Below are positions 27,862 through 36,357 of a DNA stretch of 64,000 bases, piece by piece (position 1 is the stretch's first letter; every line of letters begins with the position of its first letter). The notes under the pieces are model-generated. The model saw nothing but the letters and a program-made list of their open reading frames with translations. It did no database searches and was not told where the DNA came from. This DNA comes from Mycobacterium sp. Aquia_213 (GTDB lineage: Bacteria; Actinomycetota; Actinomycetes; Mycobacteriales; Mycobacteriaceae). The stretch is from NCBI RefSeq assembly GCF_026625985.1, contig NZ_CP113116.1:5704001-5768000 (forward strand), in the 5' to 3' direction. A program made the position numbers and the translations under genes.

Positions 27862-30800
27862 ATGACTACTGATGCGAAGCGCGAGAAAGACACCGTCACG
27901 GATCCGCAGGCCTCGGCACGAGAACGAGCCGCCGAGCGCATTCGCCAGGTGGAGGCCACCGACGAGCAATACCGGAACGCCAAGCCCGATCTCGCGCTCG
28001 AGGCAGCGGCTCGACAGCCCGGCCTTCGGCTGCCGCAGATCCTGGAGATGTTCGTCGAGGGCTACGGCGACCGCCCCGCACTGGGGTGGCGCGCCCGTGA
28101 GTTGACGACCGATCCCGCTACCGGCCGCACCGGCTCCCGGCTGCTGCACCGATTCGACACCATCAGCTACCGCGATCTGTGGGCGAACGTCCGCGCCGTC
28201 GCCACAGCATGGCGACGCGACGAGGCCAACCCGGTGACGCCGGGTGACGTGGTCGCCACCCTCGGTTTCGCCAGCCCCGAATACCTGACGCTGGATCTGG
28301 TGACCGGTTACCTCGGCCTGGTGGCGGTACCGCTACAACACAACGCCACGGCCTCTCGGTTGCAGCCCATCGTTGCCGAAATCGAACCCCAGGTGCTCGC
28401 CACCGGAGCCGGATATCTCGACCTCGCCGTCGAGGCGGCGCTGGGCAGCACGTCGTTGCGGCGCCTGGTGGTCTTCGACTACCAACCGGAGATTGACGAC
28501 CAGCGGGAGAACTTGGAGCGCGCGCAGGCGAAGCTGGCCGACGCCGGATTGGCGGTGACCATCGAGACCTTCGGCGAATTGGTCGAGCGTGGCCGGGCAT
28601 TGCCGCCGGAACCGATGTACACCGGCGAAACCGACGAGCGCCTGGCCCTGATCATGTACACCTCGGGGAGCACCGGGCTGCCCAAGGGCGCGATGTACAC
28701 CGAGCGCATGGTGTTGAAGCTGTGGACCAACGAGCTCTACCCGGCGTTCGCCGACGTGCCGGTGATCAACGTCAACTTCATGCCGCTCAACCACGTCGGC
28801 GGACGGATACCGCTCGCCTCGTCGTTCCAGGCCGGCGGCACCAGTTACTTTGTGCCGGAGAGTGACCTGTCGACGTTGTTCGACGACTGGAATCTGGTGC
28901 GCCCCACCGAAATGGGCATGGTCCCGCGGGTGGTCGAGATGTTGTACCAGCGCTTCCAAAGCGCGGTGGAGCGGCTGATCGGGCAGGGCGCCGAACCCGA
29001 GGACGCCGACACGCAGGCGAAAGCCGAACTGCGCGAACAGCTTCTGGGTGGACGAGTGATCACCAGCTTCTCCACCACCGCGCCGCTGGCCGCCGAGATG
29101 AAGGACTTCATCGAGTCGTGCTTGGACGTGCACGTACTGGACGGCTACGGCCTGACCGAGGTCGGGATGGTGTTCAAGGACGGTGTGGTGACCCGGCCGC
29201 CGATTCTCGACTACAAACTGATCGACGTGCCCGAGCTGGGTTACTTCCACACCGACAAACCCCACCCGCGCGGCGAGCTGCTGGTGAAGTCGCTGACCGC
29301 ATTCAGCGGATATTTCAAGCGACCCGATGTGACGGCGAACGCGTTCGACCCGGACGGGTACTACCGCACCGGTGACGTGATGGCCGAGATTGGACCGGAT
29401 CGCCTTGTCTACGTCGACCGGCGTAACAACGTATTGAAGTTGGCGCAAGGCGAATTCGTCGCGGTGGCACAGCTGGAGGCAGTCTTCAGCGGCGCCGCCC
29501 TGGTGCGGCAGGCCTTCGTCTACGGCAACAGCGAACGACCCTACCTGCTGGCCGTCGTGGTCCCGACGCTCGAAGCCGAAGACCGATTCGCCGGTGATCC
29601 CGACGGCCTGAAGGCCGCGCTGAGCGAATCTCTGCGCCGCACAGCCAAACTCGCGGAGCTGCAGTCCTACGAAGTGCCCGCGGACTTTCTGGTCGAGACC
29701 GAGCCGTTCAGCGAGGACAACGGCCTGCTGTCGGGGGTCGGCAAGCTGCTGCGGCCAAAGCTCAAGGAACACTACGGTGAGCGGCTCGAAGACCTCTACG
29801 CCGAACTCGCCGCCACCCGGACAGCCGAGCTGCGCGCGCTGCGCGAAGGTGCCGCCGACCGGCCGGTGCTAGACACCCTGACGCGCGCCGCCGAGGCGTT
29901 ACTGGGCTTGGCCGGCGGCCCGCCGCAACCGGATGCCCAGTTCCTCGAGTTGGGCGGCGACTCGCTGTCCGCGCTGACCTTCTCCAACCTGCTGCAGGAC
30001 ATCTTCGATGTGGAGGTGCCCGTCGGCCAGATCATCAACCCGGCATCCGATCTGCGCCAACTCGCGGAATATGTGGAATCCGAGCGTGAATCCGGCTCCA
30101 AGCGGCCCACGTTCTCGACCGTGCACGGCCGCGGCGTCACCGAGGTCCGCGCATCCGAGCTCACCCTGGACAAGTTCATCGACGCCGCAACCCTGGCCGA
30201 AGCCCCGAAGCTGCCCCACGCCACCGGAACACCGCACACGGTGCTTCTCACCGGCGCCAACGGCTACCTCGGCCGCTTCCTGACCCTGGAATGGCTTGAG
30301 CGGCTTGCCGAACGAGGCGGAAAGCTCATCACCATCATCCGCGGCACGGACACCGTAGCTGCCACCAAGCGGCTGGAGACGGTTTACGACAGTGGGGATC
30401 CGCAGTTGTTGGAGCGGTTCCGGAGGCTGGCCGCCGACCACCTCGAGGTCATCGTCGGCGACATCGGAGAGCCGAATCTTGGCCTGAATCAGGCGACTTG
30501 GGACCGTCTTGCACACGACGTGGACATGATCGTGCACCCGGCGGCACTGGTCAACCACGTGCTGCCCTACGACCAGTTGTTCGGCCCCAACGTGGTGGGC
30601 ACCGCCGAATTGATTCGCCTGGCGATCACGGCCCGAATCACGCCGATCACCTACCTCTCGACCGTATCGGTGGCCATGTCGGTCGAGCCCGCCAAGTTCC
30701 TCGAAGATGGCGACATCCGCTCCGTCAGCGCGGTGCGGCCCATCGACGACAGCTACGCCAACGGGTACGGCAACAGCAAGTGGGGCGGTGAGGTTCTGCT

Positions 30801-31443
30801 TCGCGAGGCACATGATCTGTGCGGCCTGCCGGTCGCGGTCTTCCGATCCGACCTGATCCTTGCGCACAGCCAGTACGCCGGACAGTTGAACGTGCCAGAT
30901 ATGTTCACCCGGTTGATATTTAGTCTGCTGGTGACCGGCATCGCGCCGTTCTCCTTCTACCAGCCCGACGCGCAGGGAAACCGGCCCGTCGCGCACTTCG
31001 ACGGCCTGCCCGCCGACTTCGTGGCGGAAGCCGTCACCACACTCGGTGAACAGACGGCAACGGCCACCGAGGATTCCGGCAATTATCGGTCCTTCGACGT
31101 GATGAACCCGCACGACGACGGCATCTCGCTGGATGTATTCGTCGACTGGCTGGTCGCCGCCGGTTACGACATCCGGCGTATCGACGACTACGACGAATGG
31201 CTGCACCGATTCGAGACCGCTATTCGGGCCCTGCCCGACAAGCAGCGTCAGCTGTCGGTGCTGCCATTGCTGGACGCTTACCGCAAGCCCGATCAACCGC
31301 TGCGCGGCGCACCGGCGCCGACGGACGTGTTCCGGGCGGCCGTGCAGGCGGCCAAAATTGGTGCGGACAAAGATATTCCGCACTTGTCGGCGCAGCTGAT
31401 CGAGAAGTACGTCGCCGATCTGCGGCTGCTCGGGCTGGTCTAG
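27862..31443 (+). CDS. car: Carboxylic acid reductase (CAR; FadD9-like)
   Basis: A 1193-residue three-domain enzyme that reduces carboxylic acids to aldehydes with ATP and NADPH. The adenylation domain (about 1-650) has YTSGSTGLPKG at 266-276 and YYRTGDVMAEIG. The carrier domain has LGGDSLS with Ser701 for phosphopantetheine. The reductase domain (about 780-1193) has TGANGYLGR from 797 and the catalytic Tyr969/Lys973 (YGNSK). The ATG at 27862 follows AGAGGGTGG. Activity needs a phosphopantetheinyl transferase encoded elsewhere. It lies 156 bp after ldtA, where M. tuberculosis has heptose-nucleotide genes. The natural substrate is unknown; fatty and aromatic acids are accepted by homologues. 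Confidence 0.95.
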   Translation: MTTDAKREKDTVTDPQASARERAAERIRQVEATDEQYRNAKPDLALEAAARQPGLRLPQILEMFVEGYGDRPALGWRARELTTDPATGRTGSRLLHRFDTISYRDLWANVRAVATAWRRDEANPVTPGDVVATLGFASPEYLTLDLVTGYLGLVAVPLQHNATASRLQPIVAEIEPQVLATGAGYLDLAVEAALGSTSLRRLVVFDYQPEIDDQRENLERAQAKLADAGLAVTIETFGELVERGRALPPEPMYTGETDERLALIMYTSGSTGLPKGAMYTERMVLKLWTNELYPAFADVPVINVNFMPLNHVGGRIPLASSFQAGGTSYFVPESDLSTLFDDWNLVRPTEMGMVPRVVEMLYQRFQSAVERLIGQGAEPEDADTQAKAELREQLLGGRVITSFSTTAPLAAEMKDFIESCLDVHVLDGYGLTEVGMVFKDGVVTRPPILDYKLIDVPELGYFHTDKPHPRGELLVKSLTAFSGYFKRPDVTANAFDPDGYYRTGDVMAEIGPDRLVYVDRRNNVLKLAQGEFVAVAQLEAVFSGAALVRQAFVYGNSERPYLLAVVVPTLEAEDRFAGDPDGLKAALSESLRRTAKLAELQSYEVPADFLVETEPFSEDNGLLSGVGKLLRPKLKEHYGERLEDLYAELAATRTAELRALREGAADRPVLDTLTRAAEALLGLAGGPPQPDAQFLELGGDSLSALTFSNLLQDIFDVEVPVGQIINPASDLRQLAEYVESERESGSKRPTFSTVHGRGVTEVRASELTLDKFIDAATLAEAPKLPHATGTPHTVLLTGANGYLGRFLTLEWLERLAERGGKLITIIRGTDTVAATKRLETVYDSGDPQLLERFRRLAADHLEVIVGDIGEPNLGLNQATWDRLAHDVDMIVHPAALVNHVLPYDQLFGPNVVGTAELIRLAITARITPITYLSTVSVAMSVEPAKFLEDGDIRSVSAVRPIDDSYANGYGNSKWGGEVLLREAHDLCGLPVAVFRSDLILAHSQYAGQLNVPDMFTRLIFSLLVTGIAPFSFYQPDAQGNRPVAHFDGLPADFVAEAVTTLGEQTATATEDSGNYRSFDVMNPHDDGISLDVFVDWLVAAGYDIRRIDDYDEWLHRFETAIRALPDKQRQLSVLPLLDAYRKPDQPLRGAPAPTDVFRAAVQAAKIGADKDIPHLSAQLIEKYVADLRLLGLV

Positions 31444-31452
31444 CCCGAAAGG

Positions 31453-32049
31453 CTAACTGTGCAAACCGTTCTTGACGGCGGCGGCCTGCTTGCGGCCCAC
31501 GTCGACGGCGGTCGCCGGATCGATCGGGTCATTCGGCGCGCTGTCGAATTCGAGAGCGATGAGCGCCCTGCCCTCGGTGAACAACAACACCGCGATGGAC
31601 TGCGAATTGTCCGACGACGTGCCCGAGATCATCGTGCCGTTCGAGCCGATATCGACGGGCTGCCAGGTGCCGGTGACCTTCTTCGCGTAGTTCGCTTTGG
31701 TGTTCACCAGAGCGGCCGCGGCCGTCGACAGATCGGGGAGGACCAAGACGGTGTCCCCGATTCGCCGGCTGTTGTCGGCGCTGACGAACAGTTGCGAGAC
31801 ACCGGTCGTGTTGTTGGAATTCAGCACCGGCGGTTGCGGCGCGGTGTAGTCGCCGCCCACATCGCCGGGCTGGATCAGCAACGCGCTGTAATCCGGGGGA
31901 GGTCCGGTCGGGGTGCTTACCGCCGAAGTCGCGGCGCTGTTGGACGGCGGGGCCGAAGTCTTGCCGCTGTTGCCGCAGCCGGTGATCGCGATGCCGACCG
32001 CAATGGTGGCGACCGCCCAGCGGGTGACAGTCATTCGAGCACGTCCCAT
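31453..32049 (-). CDS. Putative exported lipoprotein
   Basis: A 198-residue protein with a lipoprotein signal: WAVATIAVGIAITGC with a lipobox cysteine, then a Ser/Thr/Pro-rich linker. The mature part (residues about 50-198) resembles mycobacterial PknH-sensor-like or LppH-like lipoproteins in layout (PDYSALLIQPGDVGGDYTAP), but I cannot name a family securely. ATG 32049 has GAAAGG six bases upstream. It converges on car with a 9-bp gap and is divergent from the quinone oxidoreductase. Location is predicted to be the outer face of the inner membrane. Confidence 0.75.
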   Translation of the reverse strand: MGRARMTVTRWAVATIAVGIAITGCGNSGKTSAPPSNSAATSAVSTPTGPPPDYSALLIQPGDVGGDYTAPQPPVLNSNNTTGVSQLFVSADNSRRIGDTVLVLPDLSTAAAALVNTKANYAKKVTGTWQPVDIGSNGTMISGTSSDNSQSIAVLLFTEGRALIALEFDSAPNDPIDPATAVDVGRKQAAAVKNGLHS

Positions 32050-32185
32050 GGGCATCCTTTCCAGCGAGAACAGGGCCAGCGCATATGAACATACGCGCAC
32101 GCGACGATCGACAGGCGCCGGTTCGCGCCTATCCTGGCCAATGGCCGGGGCACATGGTTTCGATTCACGCATTGAGGAGATCGAG

Positions 32186-33130
32186 ATGACGGCTGCAGTG
32201 GCACGCGCGGTACGGTTCGACCGGTACGGGGGCCGTGACGTCTTGTACGTGGGCGGTATCGACATGCCGGCACCCGGCGAGGGTGAGGTTGTGGTCGAGG
32301 TTCGTGCCGCGGGAATCAACCCCGGTGAGGCCGCGATCCGGTCGGGGGCGATGCACGACATGTTCCCCGCCACATTTCCCTCCGGGGAAGGCAGCGACCT
32401 CGCCGGTGTCGTGACGGCCACCGGCCCCGGGGTTACCGAGTTCGCGGTCGGCGACGAGGTGCTGGGGTTCAGCTTCCGGCGATCGAGTCATGCTACCCAC
32501 ACCGCCGTCCCGGTAGACCAGTTGATTCACAAGCCTCCCCAATTGAGTTGGGAAGCAGCCGGTTCGCTCTATGTCGTCGGCGCGACCGCTTACGCGGCCG
32601 TCCGCTCGGTCGCACCTCAGCCGGGCGAGACCATCGCCGTCTCGGCGGCAGCGGGCGGTGTCGGCAGTCTCGTCGTCCAGCTGTTGGTCCTGCGCAAGGC
32701 GCGGGTGCTCGGCATCGCCGGCGAGGGCAACGCCGAATGGCTGCGGGCACACGGCGTCACCCCGGTCAGCTACGGCGAGGGGTTGGCCGAGCGCCTGCGC
32801 GAGGCGGCGCCCAACGGAATCGATGCGTTCATCGACCTGTTCGGCCCGGACTACGTCCAGCTCGCCGTGGACCTCGGCGTGGCACCGCAGCGCATCGACA
32901 CGATCATCGCCTTCCAGAAGGCCGGCGAGGTCGGCGCCAAGACCGAGGGCAGCGTCGAAGCGTCCACCCCCGAAGTGCTGACCGAGATCGCCGACCTCAT
33001 CGTCAGCGGTGCCATCGATTTCGACATCGCAGCGACCTTTCCACTGGATCGGGTTGCCGACGCCTTCGAAGAACTCGAACGCCGGCACACGCACGGCAAG
33101 ATCGTTCTGCTGCCCAACGGTTCGCGCTAA
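32186..33130 (+). CDS. Zinc-independent quinone oxidoreductase (MDR superfamily)
   Basis: A 314-residue NADPH-dependent medium-chain reductase. The N-terminal GroES-like domain reads ARAVRFDRYGGRDVLYVGGIDMPAPGEGEVVVEVRAAGINPGE in overall pattern, and the NADPH site is SAAAGGVGSLVVQLL (AxxGGVG). No zinc-binding cysteines are present, so a quinone or enone reductase is expected. ATG 32186 follows GAGGAGATCGAG. It ends 3 bp from the convergent transporter stop. Substrate unknown. Confidence 0.87.
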   Translation: MTAAVARAVRFDRYGGRDVLYVGGIDMPAPGEGEVVVEVRAAGINPGEAAIRSGAMHDMFPATFPSGEGSDLAGVVTATGPGVTEFAVGDEVLGFSFRRSSHATHTAVPVDQLIHKPPQLSWEAAGSLYVVGATAYAAVRSVAPQPGETIAVSAAAGGVGSLVVQLLVLRKARVLGIAGEGNAEWLRAHGVTPVSYGEGLAERLREAAPNGIDAFIDLFGPDYVQLAVDLGVAPQRIDTIIAFQKAGEVGAKTEGSVEASTPEVLTEIADLIVSGAIDFDIAATFPLDRVADAFEELERRHTHGKIVLLPNGSR

Positions 33131-33133
33131 CCG

Positions 33134-34777
33134 TCAGCCGACGCCGACCTCGACGATCTTGATGACCACAAAGACGACGGCCAGCACCAAATAGCCGCGC
33201 AGGATCAACAGCCCTGTCCGGCGGATCGGCGAAAGAGCTGGGCGGGTAAGAGAACTCAGGTTTGGAGTCTGCCAGTCCTTCTGCTCCTGACGGCGCAGCG
33301 CACGACATTCGGCATGTCCGACTGGCGAGCCGAGTTTAGCCACGCGAGTGTCGCTGAACCCCTGGTCGCCGATGATCGCCACGGCACCGCAGATTACGCC
33401 GAGCGCCGCACCCGCCGCGAGCCCGACCTCGAGGCTGGCGGTCGACACGTCGGGGAAGAACGTGGTCGCCGTCAAAGCCAGCGACAGCAGCACCAGTGAC
33501 CACACGATGGCCCACGCAACGATGTTCTGCCGCAACGTGTTTACCCACGGCCCCAGGACCGCCCGGTCATTGCAGAGCAAAACCAGGAACACGGTCGCCG
33601 AGGGCAACAGGATGCCGGCCAGCGCCTGCACGCCCTGGGTGACCAGACCGAGGATGTGATCGGGGCTGAACGCCACCGCAGCCGACGCCGCGAGCAGCAG
33701 CGCGTAGCCGCCGTAGAACCATGGCGCCTCGCTGATTTTCCAGTGCAGGGAGTGCCGCTTGCCCATCGCGTCACCGATGGCATAGGTGGTGGCCAGCCCA
33801 ATTGCGTTGGCCCCGATCAGCGAACCGTCCAGCAGGATGATCGCGAACAGCACCCCCACCGGGTGGGGCAGGCCGTTGGCCACCGCACCGGCATCGGTGA
33901 AGCTGCCGGCGGTTCCGGTGAGGCCGAACGCAGTGACTGCCATCAGCACCGTCGCCCCGACGATGACCACGACGATGCCGATGATCAAATCGGCTCGCGC
34001 GTAAGGAATCCAGCGCGCGGTGATGCGCTTGTCCACCACGTTGGACTGTTGGAAGAACAACTGCCATGGCGCGACTGTGGTCCCCACGATCGCGATGATC
34101 AACAGCAGGACTTCTGCGTTCAGCCCGCCCGGGAACTGTGGAACCAGGCCGCCGACAATCGCTTTCGGACTCGGATGCACCATCAGCACCATCGGGATCA
34201 TCACGACGTTCACCGCGATCAGCAGGAACATCAGCCCTTCCCAGCGCCGAAACGAGCCCCCGGCCACCACAGCGAACAGCAGTACGGCCGCCGCGGGGAT
34301 CGCAACTACCTTCGGGCAGCCCAGGAATCCCAACGCCAATGCGACGCCGATGAATTCGGTGACGATCGTCAGGGCGTTCAGGACGAGCAGATCGCCGACG
34401 CTGAAGGCGCCCCAGAACTTCCCGAAGCGCTCGAAAATCAGGCGCGCGTGACCGACTCGGGTGACCGCACCCAAGCGCAGCACCATCTCCTGGTTCACAT
34501 ACAGCACCGGAATCAGCAAAGCCAGCGTCCACAACAGCTTCATCCCGTAGTTCTGACCGGCTTGCGCGTACGTCGCGACGCCGCCGGCGTCGTTGTCGCC
34601 CACCATGACGATCAATCCGGGACCGGTGATGACCATCAGGGTGCGCAGCCGCCGCCACCAACCGCGCAACGCGCCGTCGTCGTCTCGGCCGATCCGGCCG
34701 AACGCTCCGACGATGTCGCCGGTGTGCGCGGAATCCAGCACGGGCCAGTCACGCGACCGGGTGGAAATCAACGTCAT
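33134..34777 (-). CDS. NRAMP-superfamily divalent metal transporter, probable Mg2+ type (NRMT-like)
   Basis: A 547-residue membrane protein with about 11 hydrophobic segments, longer than MntH (about 430). The TM1 region reads GPGLIVMVGDNDAGGVATY, so the NRAMP DPGN motif is replaced by DAGG. The TM6 region reads GTTVAPWQLFFQQS, so MPH becomes APW. Loss of the metal-selecting Met is a known feature of NRAMP members that carry Mg2+ instead of Mn2+/Fe2+. The leader contains an M-box magnesium riboswitch, which independently points to Mg2+. The C-terminal tail of about 90 residues is charged with one last hydrophobic helix. Mg2+ specificity is inferred. Confidence 0.85.
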   Translation of the reverse strand: MTLISTRSRDWPVLDSAHTGDIVGAFGRIGRDDDGALRGWWRRLRTLMVITGPGLIVMVGDNDAGGVATYAQAGQNYGMKLLWTLALLIPVLYVNQEMVLRLGAVTRVGHARLIFERFGKFWGAFSVGDLLVLNALTIVTEFIGVALALGFLGCPKVVAIPAAAVLLFAVVAGGSFRRWEGLMFLLIAVNVVMIPMVLMVHPSPKAIVGGLVPQFPGGLNAEVLLLIIAIVGTTVAPWQLFFQQSNVVDKRITARWIPYARADLIIGIVVVIVGATVLMAVTAFGLTGTAGSFTDAGAVANGLPHPVGVLFAIILLDGSLIGANAIGLATTYAIGDAMGKRHSLHWKISEAPWFYGGYALLLAASAAVAFSPDHILGLVTQGVQALAGILLPSATVFLVLLCNDRAVLGPWVNTLRQNIVAWAIVWSLVLLSLALTATTFFPDVSTASLEVGLAAGAALGVICGAVAIIGDQGFSDTRVAKLGSPVGHAECRALRRQEQKDWQTPNLSSLTRPALSPIRRTGLLILRGYLVLAVVFVVIKIVEVGVG

Positions 34778-34833
34778 GGGATTCTCGCTCTCTTTAGAAG
34801 AGTTCGGGCTAACAAGGTCGGATGTTCAACGCG

Positions 34834-34873
34834 CCCCAGCGGCGGGCCGTCAACCCCCCGCCCGCCGCTGGGG
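34834..34873 (-). other. 14-bp GC-rich hairpin before the transporter gene
   Basis: CCCCAGCGGCGGGC (34834-34847) and GCCCGCCGCTGGGG (34860-34873) form a perfect stem with a 12-base loop between the small leader ORF and the transporter start. There is no T-tract after it on the minus strand, so it may be an attenuating or RNA-stability structure rather than a simple terminator. Confidence 0.55.
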
Positions 34874-34890
34874 ACCGCTGGCGGAACGAA

Positions 34891-35106
34891 TCACCGGTGG
34901 TTGCCCACCCTGTCCGGTGACTCTCCGCCCGGCGCGGGCGAGAGCACGGCGATCGGCGTCAGCGACACATACAGGTTCGCCCGCTCTTCGGGCGTCGGGA
35001 TGTGCATGGCGCACAGCCTGTTTGTCAGCAGCCGACCAGCACGCAGCATCGACCGTCCGCGCAACTTTCCAAGACCGCGAATGCGCTGCACAGCAATAAA
35101 AGTCAT
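34891..35106 (-). CDS. Small protein (71 aa) in the M-box leader
   Basis: A 71-residue ORF with ATG and a purine-rich ribosome-binding site (GGGGGAAG) six bases upstream. The N-terminal half is basic (RIRGLGKLRGRSMLRAGRLL); the C-terminal half is Pro-rich (PTPEER, LSPAPGG). It lies between the riboswitch and the transporter, on the same strand. In M. tuberculosis an M-box precedes Rv1535, a small protein of unknown function with about 78 residues, and this could be its counterpart. That is an inference from context and size only. Confidence 0.55.
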   Translation of the reverse strand: MTFIAVQRIRGLGKLRGRSMLRAGRLLTNRLCAMHIPTPEERANLYVSLTPIAVLSPAPGGESPDRVGNHR

Positions 35107-35221
35107 GATCTTCCCCCTGTCGGAAGTCCGACCGGTTCATCAGCGCGCCAAATGCACCCGGGCATTCGCCGGTACCCGCTGACCGTGAATACGGTTGCGG
35201 GACAGCACAAATTGAGCTGCG

Positions 35222-35293
35222 TCAGCAGAAGGAAATGCCGGAACCGGATCGGATCAAGATGGATTTCGGATAGGAACTATCGCCGGGACTCAT
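35222..35293 (-). CDS. Possible 23-residue leader peptide
   Basis: ATG at 35293 follows the strong ribosome-binding sequence GGAGGTGAGGGCGAG and opens a 23-codon frame (MSPGDSSYPKSILIRSGSGI and three more residues). It starts about 50 bases after the M-box expression platform. Its translation may report riboswitch state or couple to the downstream genes. There is no similarity I can recall, so it may also be chance. Confidence 0.35.
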   Translation of the reverse strand: MSPGDSSYPKSILIRSGSGISFC

Positions 35294-35340
35294 CTCGCCC
35301 TCACCTCCTCACGGCCATGACACACGAGGGTGTCGTCACA

Positions 35341-35560
35341 TCACACGCGAGAGGGGTACGAATGCCCGGGCATCAGCCCGCCGGCCGCACCCCTCTCGTC
35401 GGAGCTTCGGCACTGCACGGCGTATCTGGACCATGTCCAGAAGCCACTTGGGCTCAACCCTTGTGTCCGGGAAGAGCTGTCCTGACCCGGGGCGTCTCTC
35501 GACGTTCGGGGTCAGTGGCCTGTGTCCGTGCAGACGCCTCACCTACCGAGGTGCTTGCCT
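35341..35560 (-). ncRNA. M-box (ykoK) Mg2+ riboswitch
   Basis: Read on the minus strand, the segment starts GGTAGGTGAGGC near 35548, and continues through CCCCGAACGTCGAGAGACGC (about 35514 to 35495) and CCGGGTCAGGACAGCTC. These are the conserved core pieces of the M-box aptamer (GGUGAGGCU..., the CCGNACGUCGAAAGACGCC loop region). It is followed by a 10-bp hairpin, CGAGAGGGGT with ACCCCTCTCG (35389-35398 with 35348-35357), as a probable expression platform. M-boxes sense Mg2+ and in mycobacteria precede Rv1535 and PE20. Here it leads to two small ORFs and the NRAMP-like transporter. Boundaries are approximate. Confidence 0.85.
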
Positions 35561-35693
35561 GTCCATGCTGGCACTGCCACCCGCTGCTCGTCAAACTCCT
35601 TTGCAATGTCTTTACGCCGGCGTGGCCCGCGTCACATTTGCCGATCGCCGGTCATCGTCCTTGTGAATACCGCCGAGGCCTACCCTCAAGGGC

Positions 35694-36353
35694 ATGGCCA
35701 CAACCTTGCAAGATCCTCGAGTCGAGACCGTGCTCGACCGGATGTACACCGAGACGAAGAACCAGATGTCGCTGCTGCGTGAGCGGCATGGGCAGTTCGA
35801 CAAGCCGATGACCACCGCGGAGCGCACCGAGGCGATGAGCGAGTTCTACATCCCGGTGACGCCGGAGGCCGGTCGGCTGCTGTACGCGCTGGTGCGGGCG
35901 ACCCGCCCGACGACGGTTGTCGAGTTCGGAATGTCGTTCGGTATCTCGGCCATTCATCTTGCGGCGGCGGTACGCGACAACGGCGTCGGGCGCGTGGTGA
36001 CCACGGAGCTCAGCGCGAGCAAGATCGCCGCCGCGAAGAAGACGTTCGCCGAGACCGGTTTGGACGACGTGATCACGATTCTCGAAGGCGATGCGCTGAC
36101 CACGCTGGAGAGCGAGGACGGGCCGGTCGAGTTCGTCTTGCTGGACGGCTGGAAGGACCTCTACCTTCCCGTCATCAAGCTGCTCGAACCCCGGCTTGCC
36201 ACAGGCGCTTTGGTGGTCGCCGACAACGCCAGCGCGCCCGACATGGCGCCCTATCTCGATCGCGTGCGCGATACCGCCAACGGCTACACCAGCTTCAATT
36301 TCCTGGTCCGGGAAAGCGACAGCATGGAAGTCAGCTGCCGCACCGACGACTAG
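35694..36353 (+). CDS. SAM-dependent O-methyltransferase
   Basis: A 219-residue class I methyltransferase of the O-methyltransferase family 3/CmoM-like layout. Motif I reads TTVVEFGMSFGISAIHLA (E-x-G-x-S-x-G), then VTTELSASKIAAAKKTF with the acidic residue that binds SAM ribose, and VEFVLLDGWKDLYLP (motif IV). The N-terminal helix region is typical for the family. The ATG at 35694 lies about 130 bp from the M-box start on the opposite strand. It converges on the acyltransferase with a 4-bp gap. The substrate is not known. Confidence 0.82.
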   Translation: MATTLQDPRVETVLDRMYTETKNQMSLLRERHGQFDKPMTTAERTEAMSEFYIPVTPEAGRLLYALVRATRPTTVVEFGMSFGISAIHLAAAVRDNGVGRVVTTELSASKIAAAKKTFAETGLDDVITILEGDALTTLESEDGPVEFVLLDGWKDLYLPVIKLLEPRLATGALVVADNASAPDMAPYLDRVRDTANGYTSFNFLVRESDSMEVSCRTDD

Positions 36354-36357
36354 GCGC

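Noticed and set aside
33656..35182. Long open frame (508 codons) on the plus strand opposite the NRAMP-like gene
   Set aside because: Its translation is rich in Arg, His, Gln and Asp with no domain; it mirrors the GC-rich third codon positions of the transporter gene and runs into its leader.
35318..35333. GACAC...GTGTC inverted repeat just after the M-box platform
   Set aside because: Only five paired bases around a 6-base spacer; not strong enough for a separate operator call, although it may be part of the riboswitch expression platform.
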